DNA from: Bacteroidota bacterium
GTDB lineage: Bacteria; Bacteroidota; Bacteroidia; Flavobacteriales_C; GCA-002722245
Assembly (NCBI GenBank): GCA_026390935.1
Contig: JAPLEZ010000071.1
Location: 1-52,565, forward strand
Direction: 5' to 3'
Length of the DNA stretch: 52,565 bases
Shown: in pieces, positions 8,469 through 17,403 of the stretch
How the letters are laid out: every line of letters begins with the position of its first letter
How positions within the stretch are numbered: position 1 is the first letter of the stretch
Position numbers and translations under genes: made by a program
The notes under the pieces: generated by a model
Seen by the model: only the letters and a program-made list of their open reading frames with translations
Databases searched by the model: none
What the model was told of the DNA's origin: nothing

Positions 8469-10541
8469 ATGAACCTGAAAAGGAAACTTAAAAAAACATC
8501 TATGAGAGTATTATTCGCACTTCTTTTGATACCGGTTTTATCGGTAAGCGCACAAAATGACGCTGCTATAAAAAAGGCAGATACTGAATTCGACCGTGAA
8601 AATTATTCAGTCGCTTTAAGCGAATATCTAGAAATCTACAAAACGGATTCACTGAATGCCAATCTTCAATATAAAATTGGAGAATGTTACTTGCATTCGG
8701 CAAGAGAAAAAGGAAGAGCGATCCCATACCTTGAACAAGCTGTTCAAAAAATAAGCAAGAAGTACAACACTACTTCTACTAAAGAAAAAAATGCTCCTTC
8801 TACTGCTTACCTTTTATTAGGAAATGCTTATCAGAAAAATTACCAATTCGACATGGCGATCAGCATGTATGAGTCGTACTTAAACGATGTTCCTGCCGAC
8901 AGCGCGTATTCTAACAGATTAATCGACCAGTGTATTTACGCCAAAATATTAATTGCCAATCCGGTGGATCTTATTGTTGCAAACATTAGCAAAACAGTAA
9001 ACGGCCCTTTCCCTGACTACGCTCCAGTAATGTCGGTGGACGAAAAAATATTGTTGTTCACCTCTAGAAGAGAAGGAAGCATTGGTGGAATTCATAAAGA
9101 TGAAGGCTCCATGTATCGTGAAGACATTTATATGTCTACCAAAGGAAGCGATGGCGAATGGGGACCTCCTAAAAACATTGCCAATATCAATAGTGAATTC
9201 AACGAAGCTACAGTAGGCCTTTCTGTTGACGGTCAGCAAGTATTGTTTTATTCCGACAAAACTCCTGATGGAAATGGTGATATCTATATCTCTAAATTAA
9301 ATGGCGACGAATGGGGTGCTCCAATTATGCTTCCGTCTCCAATCAACTCAAAATCACAAGAGCCTGATGCTTGTTTCAGTGCCGACGGAAATATCCTGTA
9401 TTTTGTAAGTGACCGAAAAGGCGGTTACGGAGGCTTTGATATATATATGGTAAAAAGATTACCTAATGGCGAGTGGAGCTTCCCTCAAAACTTAGGCGGA
9501 AAAATCAACACTCCTTATAATGACAGAGCGCCATTTATGCACCCTGACGGAGTAACATTGTTCTTCTGCTCTGAAGGCCACAAAACTATGGGAGGTTATG
9601 ACATCTTTCAATCCATGCAAGACGAGAATGGCGTATGGACAGATGCTGAAAACATTGGATACCCTATCAACACTACAGATGACGACGTGTTTTACGGTAC
9701 TTCTGCTGATGGAAAAAGATCTTACTACTCTTCATTCCGTGAAGATGGTTTCGGAGAAAAAGACATTTATTTGATCACACTTCCTAAAAAAGCTGAATCA
9801 GCTTTAACGGTGATGGGCGGTGTGTTCCGTTTGGAAGGTTCTGACGGTAAAATTCCTGAAAATGCTCAAATCGTTGTTACAGATAATGAAACAGGTGAGA
9901 TCATTGGTATCTACAAACCAAACTCTAAAACAGGAAAATACTTGTTCGTTTTACCTGCTGGAAAAAACTACAACGTTACTTATGAAGCTGAAGGTTATCT
10001 ATTTAAATCAGAAAACTTAATCGTTCCTGAAAAATCAGAGTTCACCACCATTCAAAGTGAAATTAAATTGGCTCCAATTGAAGCTGGTCAAAACATTATC
10101 TTGAACAACATCTTCTTTGATTTCGACAAAGCGACAATCACTCCTGAATCTAAAACTGAGCTGGATAAATTGTTCCGCTTATTGGTAAACAACCCTTCAA
10201 TGAAAGTGGAAATTCAAGGTCACACCGACTCAAAAGGTGACGACGGCTACAACAAAAGATTATCTCAAGAAAGATCTGAATCTGTTGTTAAGTACCTTGT
10301 TGAAAGAAGTATTCCTAAAAGTCAGTTAAGTGCAAAAGGTTATGGCGAAACTCAACCTATTGCTAAAAACACCAACAACGATGGATCTGACAACCCTGAA
10401 GGAAGAAAATTAAACAGAAGAACAGAGATGAAAATCCTTTCTACCACAGGAAATCCTAACATCATCAATGACATTTATGTTCCTGAGAACTTAAAAATCA
10501 AAGAAGAAGAAGGTAAAGGAAAGGGCAAAGGAAAAAACTAA
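8469..10541 (+). CDS. PorE-like TPR / PD40 / carboxypeptidase-regulatory / OmpA envelope protein
   Basis: The signal peptide is contained in MRVLFALLLIPVLSVSAQ; the ATG at 8502 starting this peptide is a good alternative to 8469. Domains in order: TPR repeats (about 30-165), WD40-like PD40 blades (APVMSVDEKILLFTSRREG, DACFSADGNILYFVSDRKGG, APFMHPDGVTLFFCSEGH), a carboxypeptidase-regulatory-like domain (about 445-540), then an OmpA C-terminal peptidoglycan-binding domain (NNIFFDFDKATI, IQGHTDSKGDD, SQERSESVVKYL). This order matches the type IX secretion protein PorE and related Bacteroidota OmpA proteins. It would tether an outer-membrane complex to peptidoglycan. There is no lipobox. No other T9SS gene is nearby, so a T9SS role is inference. 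Confidence 0.85.
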   Translation: MNLKRKLKKTSMRVLFALLLIPVLSVSAQNDAAIKKADTEFDRENYSVALSEYLEIYKTDSLNANLQYKIGECYLHSAREKGRAIPYLEQAVQKISKKYNTTSTKEKNAPSTAYLLLGNAYQKNYQFDMAISMYESYLNDVPADSAYSNRLIDQCIYAKILIANPVDLIVANISKTVNGPFPDYAPVMSVDEKILLFTSRREGSIGGIHKDEGSMYREDIYMSTKGSDGEWGPPKNIANINSEFNEATVGLSVDGQQVLFYSDKTPDGNGDIYISKLNGDEWGAPIMLPSPINSKSQEPDACFSADGNILYFVSDRKGGYGGFDIYMVKRLPNGEWSFPQNLGGKINTPYNDRAPFMHPDGVTLFFCSEGHKTMGGYDIFQSMQDENGVWTDAENIGYPINTTDDDVFYGTSADGKRSYYSSFREDGFGEKDIYLITLPKKAESALTVMGGVFRLEGSDGKIPENAQIVVTDNETGEIIGIYKPNSKTGKYLFVLPAGKNYNVTYEAEGYLFKSENLIVPEKSEFTTIQSEIKLAPIEAGQNIILNNIFFDFDKATITPESKTELDKLFRLLVNNPSMKVEIQGHTDSKGDDGYNKRLSQERSESVVKYLVERSIPKSQLSAKGYGETQPIAKNTNNDGSDNPEGRKLNRRTEMKILSTTGNPNIINDIYVPENLKIKEEEGKGKGKGKN

Positions 10542-10562
10542 AACCTTCCAAAATATTAAAAT

Positions 10563-10592
10563 AAAAAAAGACCTCGAAAGGGGTCTTTTTTT
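10563..10592 (+). terminator. Terminator after the OmpA-domain gene
   Basis: GACC / GGTC arms extended by an A7 tract on the left and a T7 tract on the right lie 20 nt after the stop codon. Confidence 0.75.
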
Positions 10593-10733
10593 ATGCTGTG
10601 AAAAATTTATTGTAATTATCCCCTACTTCCCTTTGGCATGTAATATGTGATTACTATCTTAACTCAAGAAAAACCAAAGTTTGTAAAAACACACAGCAGT
10701 AAACAACGATTACAAAAATTACGAAGCACAATA

Positions 10734-12473
10734 ATGAAAGTATTAATCTCCATAGTAACATTTTTGGTTTTAAGTTCTTCGGCGTTTGCTCAAGATGGTG
10801 GCTTCCCTCCTCCCTCTGGTGATATCGCTCTGGCAAAACAATACATAAGTTACTTCATGTACGGTCCGGCACTGGATGAATTAAAACTCTTTTACAAGAA
10901 AAAACCCGATGATGAAAAGGCCAATGAACTGATGGCTGAGTGCTACTTAAATCTCAATGACGACAAAACCAAAGCAATTCCTCATCTTGAATTTTTATTG
11001 AAACAACCCAAATACAATCCCTCTGTTCTATTTGATTTAGGTGAAGTTTACCACGCCACCGGTCAATTGGATAAAGCTCTTGAATTCTTTAACCGTTATA
11101 AAAAAGAAGGCGCTTTAAAAGAAACTGATGAGGTGGACAGAAGAATTGAATGTGTAAATACAGCCAAAGAATTAATGAAATTCCCAATGGCAGTAACCTT
11201 CACCAATTTAGGAAAAGACATCAACAGCGAATATCCTGAGCTTACTCCATTTGTAGATATGAATGAGTCGGAGATCATTTTTACTTCCCGAAAAAAAGGA
11301 ACCACTGGCAACATTGTTAGCTTTGAAGGATATGAACCTGATGTATTCATCACCGAACTAAAAAGCAACGACAAATGGAGCAAAGCCAAAAGCATTGGCG
11401 CCACCGTCAACACTAATCTTCCTGACGAAATATCCAGTCTGTCCCCAGAAGGAAACTACCTAGTGTACACCACTTCCGATGAAATTGGAATGCAAATCAT
11501 AAAAATATGCTACAAGGGACCGAAAGCCAGAGGATTCGATAAACCTGAAATTCCACCAGCCCCAATCAACGAACCAAAAAGCAATCAATTGGCTGGAACT
11601 GTTTCAAATGATGGTCAGGTGCTAATTTTCTCTTCTGACCGACCAGGTGGTTATGGTGGTTATGATCTTTACGTTTCGCAAAAATTACCTAATGGAATTT
11701 GGGGAGAGCCGATTAACCTGGGAAGTAAAATCAACACCAAGTATGATGAGAATTTCCCTAATTTCGGTGTCGACCAAAATGTACTTTTCTTTGCTTCAAC
11801 TGGTCACACCAACATGGGCGGATTTGATATTTTCAAAACCATTTTCTCTCAAGAATCGCACTCCTGGAAAACCCCTACCAATTTGGGATATCCTATCAAT
11901 ACCACCGACAATGACTACACTATTTCCTTCAACAAAACTGGTAGAAATGCATACTTGTCTAGAAACAAAATTGGCGGTTGGGGAAATACCGACATCTACC
12001 AAATGACCATCAATAGTGTTGAACCTGAGCGCAGCGCTTATGCCGTGTATTTAAAGCCTTACGTTAAATATGAAACGGAAATAAGAAAAGCAGATTCATT
12101 AATTTTAGTTTATAAAAAATCATTAGAGGGTGGAAATCTTAATCCTCTTTTGAGCGATTCACTCACAAAAAAAATAGAGACCTTAAAAACAAAAAAAGAG
12201 GCTCTGAATCCTGTTACCGGAAATGTAATCACCGTAAAAGATCTTACCCGCAACAAAGAATATGGTGAGTATCAACCCAACCTTAAAACAGGTAGATTTA
12301 TCATGATATTGGAACCAGGATCATATGAAATAACGGTGGAGAGCGATAAATACAAAGTCTCTAAAACTAAAATAACAGTGTACGACAAATCCAATTTTGT
12401 ATCCGAAAAAACCATGGATATCATTCTTCACAAAGGAGAACTGGACGCCGCAGCACCAGTCACAAAACCATAA
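10734..12473 (+). CDS. TPR / PD40 envelope protein, paralog of the preceding gene without an OmpA domain
   Basis: The start is placed at 10734 (MKVLISIVTFLVLSSSAFAQ) because it begins exactly at a signal peptide; an upstream in-frame start at 10647 would add 29 polar residues. TPR-like helices (about 25-150) are followed by PD40 blades (LTPFVDMNESEIIFTSRKKG, GTVSNDGQVLIFSSDRPGG, FPNFGVDQNVLFFASTGH) and a final carboxypeptidase-regulatory-like domain (about 510-595). It is visibly related to the preceding protein over the TPR, PD40 and regulatory-like regions, but ends before an OmpA domain would start. It probably works in the same outer-membrane assembly as a periplasmic partner; that is inference. 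Confidence 0.82.
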   Translation: MKVLISIVTFLVLSSSAFAQDGGFPPPSGDIALAKQYISYFMYGPALDELKLFYKKKPDDEKANELMAECYLNLNDDKTKAIPHLEFLLKQPKYNPSVLFDLGEVYHATGQLDKALEFFNRYKKEGALKETDEVDRRIECVNTAKELMKFPMAVTFTNLGKDINSEYPELTPFVDMNESEIIFTSRKKGTTGNIVSFEGYEPDVFITELKSNDKWSKAKSIGATVNTNLPDEISSLSPEGNYLVYTTSDEIGMQIIKICYKGPKARGFDKPEIPPAPINEPKSNQLAGTVSNDGQVLIFSSDRPGGYGGYDLYVSQKLPNGIWGEPINLGSKINTKYDENFPNFGVDQNVLFFASTGHTNMGGFDIFKTIFSQESHSWKTPTNLGYPINTTDNDYTISFNKTGRNAYLSRNKIGGWGNTDIYQMTINSVEPERSAYAVYLKPYVKYETEIRKADSLILVYKKSLEGGNLNPLLSDSLTKKIETLKTKKEALNPVTGNVITVKDLTRNKEYGEYQPNLKTGRFIMILEPGSYEITVESDKYKVSKTKITVYDKSNFVSEKTMDIILHKGELDAAAPVTKP

Positions 12474-12481
12474 ATATTCTC

Positions 12482-12489
12482 TAGTATTG
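12482..12489 (+). promoter_or_regulatory. Predicted -7 element of the exonuclease gene
   Basis: TAGTATTG matches TAnnTTTG at all but one position and lies 4 nt before the ATG, implying a leaderless transcript. Confidence 0.45.
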
Positions 12490-12493
12490 CTTC

Positions 12494-13312
12494 ATGAAAA
12501 TAAACCTTACCCGTCCCCTTGCTTTTTTCGATTTAGAAACCACTGGTACCGATGTCTCCAAAGACAGAATAGTTGAAATATCTATTATTAAACTTTCGCC
12601 CAATGGCGACAGAGATGTGAAAACACGAAGGATAAATCCTGGAATCCCTATTCCAGCTGGCGCATCCGCTGTGCATCATATTTACGATGAAGATGTGAAA
12701 GACGCTCCATTGTTTAAATCTGTAGCGAAGAGTTTGGACGACTTCATTAAAAACTGCGACCTTGGTGGATTCAATTCTGATAAATTTGACATCCCTCTTT
12801 TGGCCGAAGAATTTATGAGAGCTGGCATTGATTTCGATTTAGAAGGTCGTGCTACCATTGATATTCAAAACATCTTTCACAAGATGGAACAACGCACGCT
12901 CTCAGCCGGATACCAATTTTACTGCAACAAAAAAATTGAGAACGCGCACAGCGCTCAAGCCGATACAGAAGCGACTATTGAAATTTTGGAAGCCATGCTC
13001 GACCGCTATAAAGACACCGAAATTGAAGGCGCTGATAAAAAATTATACAAACCAATCACCAATGATATCAAGGCTCTTCAAACGTTTTCCAAACGTGATA
13101 AAAACGTTGACTTAGCCGGTCGAATTGTGTTTAATGAAGATGGCGTTGAGTGCTTTAATTTCGGCAAGCACAAAGGAGTTCCTGTTGAATTAGTCCTCAC
13201 CAAAGAGCCTTCCTATTATGCATGGATGATGAATGGTGATTTCCCATTATACACCAAAAAGGCCTTGGAAAAAATCAAACTCAAACTATTACAGAACAAA
13301 CTGAATTCGTAA
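12494..13312 (+). CDS. DEDDh 3'-5' exonuclease (DnaQ/ExoX-like)
   Basis: The exonuclease domain has all three metal-binding motifs: ExoI FDLETTG (Asp13, Glu15), ExoII GFNSDKFDIPLL and ExoIII HSAQADTEA (HxxxxD, DEDDh type). It removes nucleotides from 3' ends of DNA or RNA. The C-terminal 60 residues (VECFNFGKHKGVPVELVLTK onward, with SYYAWMM) resemble the small DUF3820 domain found behind ExoX-like nucleases. At 272 residues it is a stand-alone enzyme, not a polymerase subunit. Whether it proofreads for DNA polymerase III or serves repair cannot be told. Confidence 0.9.
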   Translation: MKINLTRPLAFFDLETTGTDVSKDRIVEISIIKLSPNGDRDVKTRRINPGIPIPAGASAVHHIYDEDVKDAPLFKSVAKSLDDFIKNCDLGGFNSDKFDIPLLAEEFMRAGIDFDLEGRATIDIQNIFHKMEQRTLSAGYQFYCNKKIENAHSAQADTEATIEILEAMLDRYKDTEIEGADKKLYKPITNDIKALQTFSKRDKNVDLAGRIVFNEDGVECFNFGKHKGVPVELVLTKEPSYYAWMMNGDFPLYTKKALEKIKLKLLQNKLNS

Positions 13313-13318
13313 AATGAA

Positions 13319-13362
13319 ATCACCTTCATACCAAAAAAGAAAAAAAACAAAATGAAGTGATT
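13319..13362 (+). terminator. Possible terminator after the exonuclease gene
   Basis: AATCACcTTCAT pairs with ATGAAGTGATT with one bulged base across a purine-rich 21-nt loop. No T-run follows immediately, so it may be an mRNA-stabilising hairpin instead. Confidence 0.35.
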
Positions 13363-13395
13363 CCATATGACAATGAAAAAGAAAGATAGGATCAT

Positions 13396-14010
13396 ATGAA
13401 AATTATTTGCATCGGAAAAAACTACCTGAAACACGTTAAAGAATTTGATGGAAAAGTGCCCGAAGAACTGTGTTTCTTCATGAAGCCCGACACTAGCTTA
13501 CTAAAAAACAACGATCCCTTTTATCATCCCGATTTCAGTAAGGACCTCCACCACGAAGTAGAAATTGTCGTGAAAATTGATAAAGTGGGCAAAAACATTC
13601 AAGAGAAATTCGCGCACAAATATTATTCTGAAATCTCCGTAGGTATTGATTTCACCGCTAGAGATTTGCAAATGAAATTGAAAGCAAACGGTTTACCATG
13701 GGAAAAAGCAAAGGCTTTCGATAACGCTGCTCCCATCGCTCCAGTTTTCCTTAAAGTGGCTGATTTCAAAAATGTACAAGACATAAATTTCCATCTTAAC
13801 ATCAACGGAAAAACAGTGCAAAAGGGTAATACGAGCGACATGATCTTTAAAATTGATGCCATCATCGCAGAAGTATCACGCTACATTACTTTAAAATCGG
13901 GAGATCTCATATACACTGGAACACCCGAAGGCGTTGGCGCAGTGAAGATTGGCGATCGACTGGAAGCCTACATTGAAAATCAGCGTCTGCTCGACTTCGA
14001 AATAAAATAG
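13396..14010 (+). CDS. Fumarylacetoacetate hydrolase (FAH) family protein
   Basis: This is a single FAH-fold domain of 204 residues, a family of metal-dependent C-C hydrolases, decarboxylases and isomerases acting on 2-oxo acids. Key parts are IGKNYLKHVKE at the N-terminus, the metal ligands in HHEVEIVVKI (Glu-x-Glu) and the GIDFTARDLQ block with the metal-ligand Asp, and GDLIYTGTPEGVG near the C-terminus. It is close to the short YcgM-type acylpyruvase/oxaloacetate decarboxylase branch. The gene sits between unrelated housekeeping genes, so its pathway is not shown by context. Confidence 0.9.
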   Translation: MKIICIGKNYLKHVKEFDGKVPEELCFFMKPDTSLLKNNDPFYHPDFSKDLHHEVEIVVKIDKVGKNIQEKFAHKYYSEISVGIDFTARDLQMKLKANGLPWEKAKAFDNAAPIAPVFLKVADFKNVQDINFHLNINGKTVQKGNTSDMIFKIDAIIAEVSRYITLKSGDLIYTGTPEGVGAVKIGDRLEAYIENQRLLDFEIK

Positions 14011-14011
14011 C

Positions 14012-14019
14012 TATTATTG
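14012..14019 (+). promoter_or_regulatory. Predicted -7 element of the DEAD-box helicase gene
   Basis: TATTATTG fits TAnnTTTG with one mismatch and is 5 nt before the ATG. It overlaps the end region of the FAH gene. Confidence 0.4.
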
Positions 14020-14024
14020 CGCTT

Positions 14025-15233
14025 ATGAGATTTGACGAATTTAACTTAGACGAAAAACTTTTAGAAGCCTTGAGCTACATGGGTTTTGAAAATGCTTCAC
14101 CCATTCAGGAACAAGCCATACCACAAATATTAGCCGGTAAAGATTTAATTGCTTGCGCTCAAACCGGTACCGGAAAAACAGCGGCATTTATATTGCCAGT
14201 TTTAAATAAACTAACAAAAACAAAATCAAAAGGAATCAATACCCTTGTTCTTTGTCCGACTAGAGAGCTAGCCATTCAAATTGAACAACAAATACAAGGT
14301 TTTTCTTATTTCACCGGAGCAAGCTCCATTGCCATTTATGGCGGTGATGATGGCTCCAGCTGGAACGATCAAAAAGCTTCGTTGAGTGAAGGCATTGACA
14401 TCGTGGTAGCAACTCCCGGTAAACTCATTGCTCACATCAACATGGGCTATGTTAATTTCCGCGACATTCAACACTTAATTTTGGATGAAGCTGATCGCAT
14501 GCTCGACATGGGTTTCATCAACGATATCCTTAAAATTATTTCAAGCATGCCTAAAGAAAAACAATGTTTGTTCTTTAGCGCCACCATGCAACCTAAAATC
14601 AGGGATTTCGCCAACAAAATATTACGAGATCCTTTTCAAATCAGTATCTCTATTTCTAAGCCTGCAGCAGGTGTTATACAGGAGGCTTACCTCACTTACG
14701 ACAATCAGAAAACTCGCTTGATTGATGCCTTGATCCATGGAAAAGATCAGTTTGAAAGCATAATTGTTTTCAGTTCTACCAAAATAAAAGTCAACGATAT
14801 CGTCAACGGATTAAAACGCAAAGGATATTCTGTACATGGCATCTCGTCTGATTTAGAGCAAAAAGAAAGAGAAAATGTTTTAGCGCAATTCCGTGCAAAA
14901 CGTGTGCGCATACTTGTAGCGACCGATGTTTTAAGCAGAGGAATTGACATTAAAGACATCAACTTAGTCATCAATTACGATGTTCCCAACGAAGCGCAAG
15001 ACTATGTGCACCGTGTGGGACGAACAGCCCGCGCTAGCACCACAGGGGTTGCCATCACATTGATCAATCCTGACGACATGTATAAGTTTCACCGCATTGA
15101 ACAACTGATAGAAAGCATTATTCCTAAACTTCCATTGCCTGCCGATTTAGGTGAAGGTCCGGAATGGGACACCCGCCCTAAAAGAAAAGAGCACAGTGGC
15201 GGTGGTGGCAAAAAACCGTTTAAAAGAAGATAG
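14025..15233 (+). CDS. DEAD-box RNA helicase (RhlE-like)
   Basis: An ATP-dependent RNA helicase with the full motif set: Q motif region (FENASPIQEQAIPQIL), Walker A AQTGTGKT (44-51), PTRELAIQ (Ia), DEADRMLDMGF (II), SAT (III), VFSSTK (IV), ATDVLSRGIDI (V) and HRVGRTAR (VI). A short basic, glycine-rich tail (GGGGKKPFKRR) follows the core, as in RhlE-type helicases acting in ribosome assembly or RNA decay. At 402 residues it lacks extra accessory domains. A long palindrome begins directly after its stop codon. Confidence 0.95.
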   Translation: MRFDEFNLDEKLLEALSYMGFENASPIQEQAIPQILAGKDLIACAQTGTGKTAAFILPVLNKLTKTKSKGINTLVLCPTRELAIQIEQQIQGFSYFTGASSIAIYGGDDGSSWNDQKASLSEGIDIVVATPGKLIAHINMGYVNFRDIQHLILDEADRMLDMGFINDILKIISSMPKEKQCLFFSATMQPKIRDFANKILRDPFQISISISKPAAGVIQEAYLTYDNQKTRLIDALIHGKDQFESIIVFSSTKIKVNDIVNGLKRKGYSVHGISSDLEQKERENVLAQFRAKRVRILVATDVLSRGIDIKDINLVINYDVPNEAQDYVHRVGRTARASTTGVAITLINPDDMYKFHRIEQLIESIIPKLPLPADLGEGPEWDTRPKRKEHSGGGGKKPFKRR

Positions 15234-15234
15234 T

Positions 15235-15388
15235 TTTTCGGGCATTGGTTCCCTCTCGGAGGAGAGGGGTGCGCTAGAAAGTGCGAAGGCAGGGAGATGG
15301 ATTATTTATTTCTTTTTTATTCCATCTCCCTCCTTCCCGCAAATCCTTCACACCCCTCTCCTCCGAGAGGGAATTCCACACTCGAAAA
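15235..15388. repeat. ~154-bp imperfect palindrome between helicase and mnmE (MITE/REP-like)
   Basis: The two halves are inverted copies: each contains a CCCTCTC / GAGAGGG mini-hairpin (15251-15270 and 15353-15372) and the outer ends match as TTTTCG / CGAAAA (15235-15240, 15383-15388). The inner arms pair over AGGGAGATGGA / TCCATCTCCCT around a T/A-rich centre. A 23-bp core is identical in both arms. It encodes no protein. It may be a non-autonomous mobile repeat and could also stop transcription from the helicase gene. Confidence 0.75.
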
Positions 15389-15431
15389 TCATTCCCTAAA
15401 ATAGTTTCTTTCCTAAAAGGAGAACTTACCC

Positions 15432-15439
15432 TATCTTCG
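15432..15439 (+). promoter_or_regulatory. Predicted -7 element of mnmE
   Basis: TATCTTCG matches TAnnTTTG at 7 of 8 positions, 4 nt before the ATG. Confidence 0.45.
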
Positions 15440-15443
15440 CTCC

Positions 15444-16838
15444 ATGGACGGACTCCGAAAACTTTCTGCAAAAAACGACACCATCATTGCCCCGGCAACA
15501 GCTCCAGGCATTGGTGCTATTGCAGTTATTCGCGTATCTGGCGCAGATGCGATCACACAATGCGCTGAAGTTTTTCAATCTATAAAAGGCAAAAAAAATC
15601 TAAATAACGTTGCTTCTCACACCGCCCACTTTGGAAATATTTTAGATGGCGAACGCATCATCGACGAAGTATTGGTGACAGTTTTTAAAGCGCCTCACTC
15701 CTATACTTCCGAAAATACAATAGAAATTTCTTGTCACGGTTCACCCTACATCCAACAAGAAATCATTAAACTTTTTTTGAAAAAAGGAGTGCGCATGGCC
15801 GAGCCCGGAGAGTTTACTTTGCGTGCATTTTACAACGGCAAACTCGATTTATCGCAAGCCGAAGCTGTTGCTGATTTAATTCACTCTTCTTCCGAAACAG
15901 AGCACCAACTGGCCATTCAGCAAATTCGCGGAGGATTTTCCAACGAAATTAAAAAGCTGCGCGAAGAAATCATTCGCTTTGCCTCTCTCATTGAATTGGA
16001 ATTAGACTTTAGTGAAGAAGACGTAGAATTCGCCGACCGCAAGGATTTCATCGCTTTGATCAGCAAAACAAAAATGGCCATTCAACGATTGATGGATTCC
16101 TTTTCTGCAGGCAATGTTATTAAAAACGGAGTTCCTGTAGCCATTGTAGGAAAACCAAATGTTGGAAAATCAACTTTACTCAACGCATTGCTCAATGAAG
16201 AAAGAGCCATCGTTTCAAGCATTGCAGGTACTACTCGCGACACCATTGAAGACGAAATAAACATCAAAGGAATTAAATTCCGTTTTATTGATACAGCAGG
16301 AATCCGTGAAACTACCGACGAGATAGAAAGCATTGGTATTGAAAAAACATTTGAGAAAATTACGCAGGCCAGCATCGTTTTATATTTGGTGGATCCATCC
16401 ACTCCCGAAGAAGAATTGGCATCCATCCGCAAATCTTTCGCTGATAAAAGCGATAGCGACAAGCGCTCACTGATTTTCATTTTCAACAAAACCGATGTCA
16501 CGCAGCCGTCTGTAAAAGAAAGCAACGATGTACTTTTTATCTCTGCCAAAGAGAAAAAAGGAATAGAAAAAGTAAGCGAAAAATTATTGTCGCTGGTGAA
16601 TCTCGGACAAGTAAAAGTGGGCGATGTCATCGTCTCCAACAGTCGCCATTACGATGCGCTTTTCCGTGCACAAATAAGTTTGGATACAGTACTAAAAAGT
16701 TTAACCACCCAAATGCCAACCGATTTAATTGCCATTGATGTGCGCACTGCAATGCATGAGTTGGGGACTATTACTGGTGATGTTTCAACGGATGATTTAT
16801 TGGAATCGATATTTAGGAATTTTTGTATCGGAAAGTAG
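15444..16838 (+). CDS. mnmE: tRNA uridine-5-carboxymethylaminomethyl modification GTPase MnmE
   Basis: MnmE works with MnmG to modify the wobble uridine (position 34) of several tRNAs. The N-terminal folate-binding domain begins at about residue 10 (IIAPATAPGIGAIAVIRVSG) with the GEFTLRAFYNGKLDLSQAEAV block. An inserted G domain carries P-loop GKPNVGKST, the TTRDT switch I, DTAGIRETTDEIE switch II and NKTD. The C-terminal helical domain ends with the obligatory FCIGK. Length 464 is standard. The sigma-factor gene follows after 4 bp, so they may be co-transcribed. Confidence 0.97.
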   Translation: MDGLRKLSAKNDTIIAPATAPGIGAIAVIRVSGADAITQCAEVFQSIKGKKNLNNVASHTAHFGNILDGERIIDEVLVTVFKAPHSYTSENTIEISCHGSPYIQQEIIKLFLKKGVRMAEPGEFTLRAFYNGKLDLSQAEAVADLIHSSSETEHQLAIQQIRGGFSNEIKKLREEIIRFASLIELELDFSEEDVEFADRKDFIALISKTKMAIQRLMDSFSAGNVIKNGVPVAIVGKPNVGKSTLLNALLNEERAIVSSIAGTTRDTIEDEINIKGIKFRFIDTAGIRETTDEIESIGIEKTFEKITQASIVLYLVDPSTPEEELASIRKSFADKSDSDKRSLIFIFNKTDVTQPSVKESNDVLFISAKEKKGIEKVSEKLLSLVNLGQVKVGDVIVSNSRHYDALFRAQISLDTVLKSLTTQMPTDLIAIDVRTAMHELGTITGDVSTDDLLESIFRNFCIGK

Positions 16839-16842
16839 GTAA

Positions 16843-17394
16843 ATGTCTGACCAGGAAATAATATCATTAATTCAAGCCGATAAACAAAACCATGCTTTAT
16901 TGAGGCTCTATAAACACTATCCAGGCGTTGAGCATTTTCTTATAATGCATGGGGCAAGTAAAGAGGAAGCTCAGGATATTTATCAGGATGCTTTATATGT
17001 ATTTTGTAAAAAAGTTAAGGAAGGCAATTTAACGCTTACCGTACAATTGAATACTTATTTATACAGTATATGTAAATTAATGTGGAAAGTTGAATTGCGA
17101 AAAAAAAATAAAAATGCGCTTTTGTTTTCTGAAATACAAGATGAAACAGCCAACTACGACAGTGAGGAATTGGAGAAAATATCAAGAGCTGAAAAGGCTT
17201 GGGAAAGCTTGGGAGACAAATGTTGGGAAATACTGAAAGCCTTTTATCACGAAGGAATGAGCATGGCCAAAATAGCCATGAAATTTAGTTTTTCAACCGA
17301 AAAGTCGGCAAAAAACCAAAAGTACAAATGCCTTGAAAAAGCAAAATTGAAGTACAACGAATTGGCCACACAAAATTATGAACAATTATTCTGA
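16843..17394 (+). CDS. ECF-type RNA polymerase sigma factor
   Basis: At 183 residues it has sigma region 2 (ASKEEAQDIYQDALYVFCKKVKEG, with the typical LNTYLYSICKLMWKVELRKKNK end) and region 4 (SLGDKCWEILKAFYHEGMSMAKIAMKFSFS, a helix-turn-helix). ECF sigma factors direct RNA polymerase to envelope- or stress-response promoters. It begins 4 bp after mnmE and ends 9 bp before a one-pass membrane protein gene, the usual sigma/anti-sigma layout. The signal sensed is unknown. Confidence 0.85.
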   Translation: MSDQEIISLIQADKQNHALLRLYKHYPGVEHFLIMHGASKEEAQDIYQDALYVFCKKVKEGNLTLTVQLNTYLYSICKLMWKVELRKKNKNALLFSEIQDETANYDSEELEKISRAEKAWESLGDKCWEILKAFYHEGMSMAKIAMKFSFSTEKSAKNQKYKCLEKAKLKYNELATQNYEQLF

Positions 17395-17403
17395 AGGAAG
17401 GAA

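Noticed and set aside
15151-15568. Short frames crossing the long palindrome
   Set aside because: Open frames arise from the repetitive palindrome on both strands; none has family similarity.
16082-16639. 185-codon minus-strand frame inside mnmE
   Set aside because: Serine-rich mirror of the conserved MnmE G domain; the plus strand clearly encodes MnmE.
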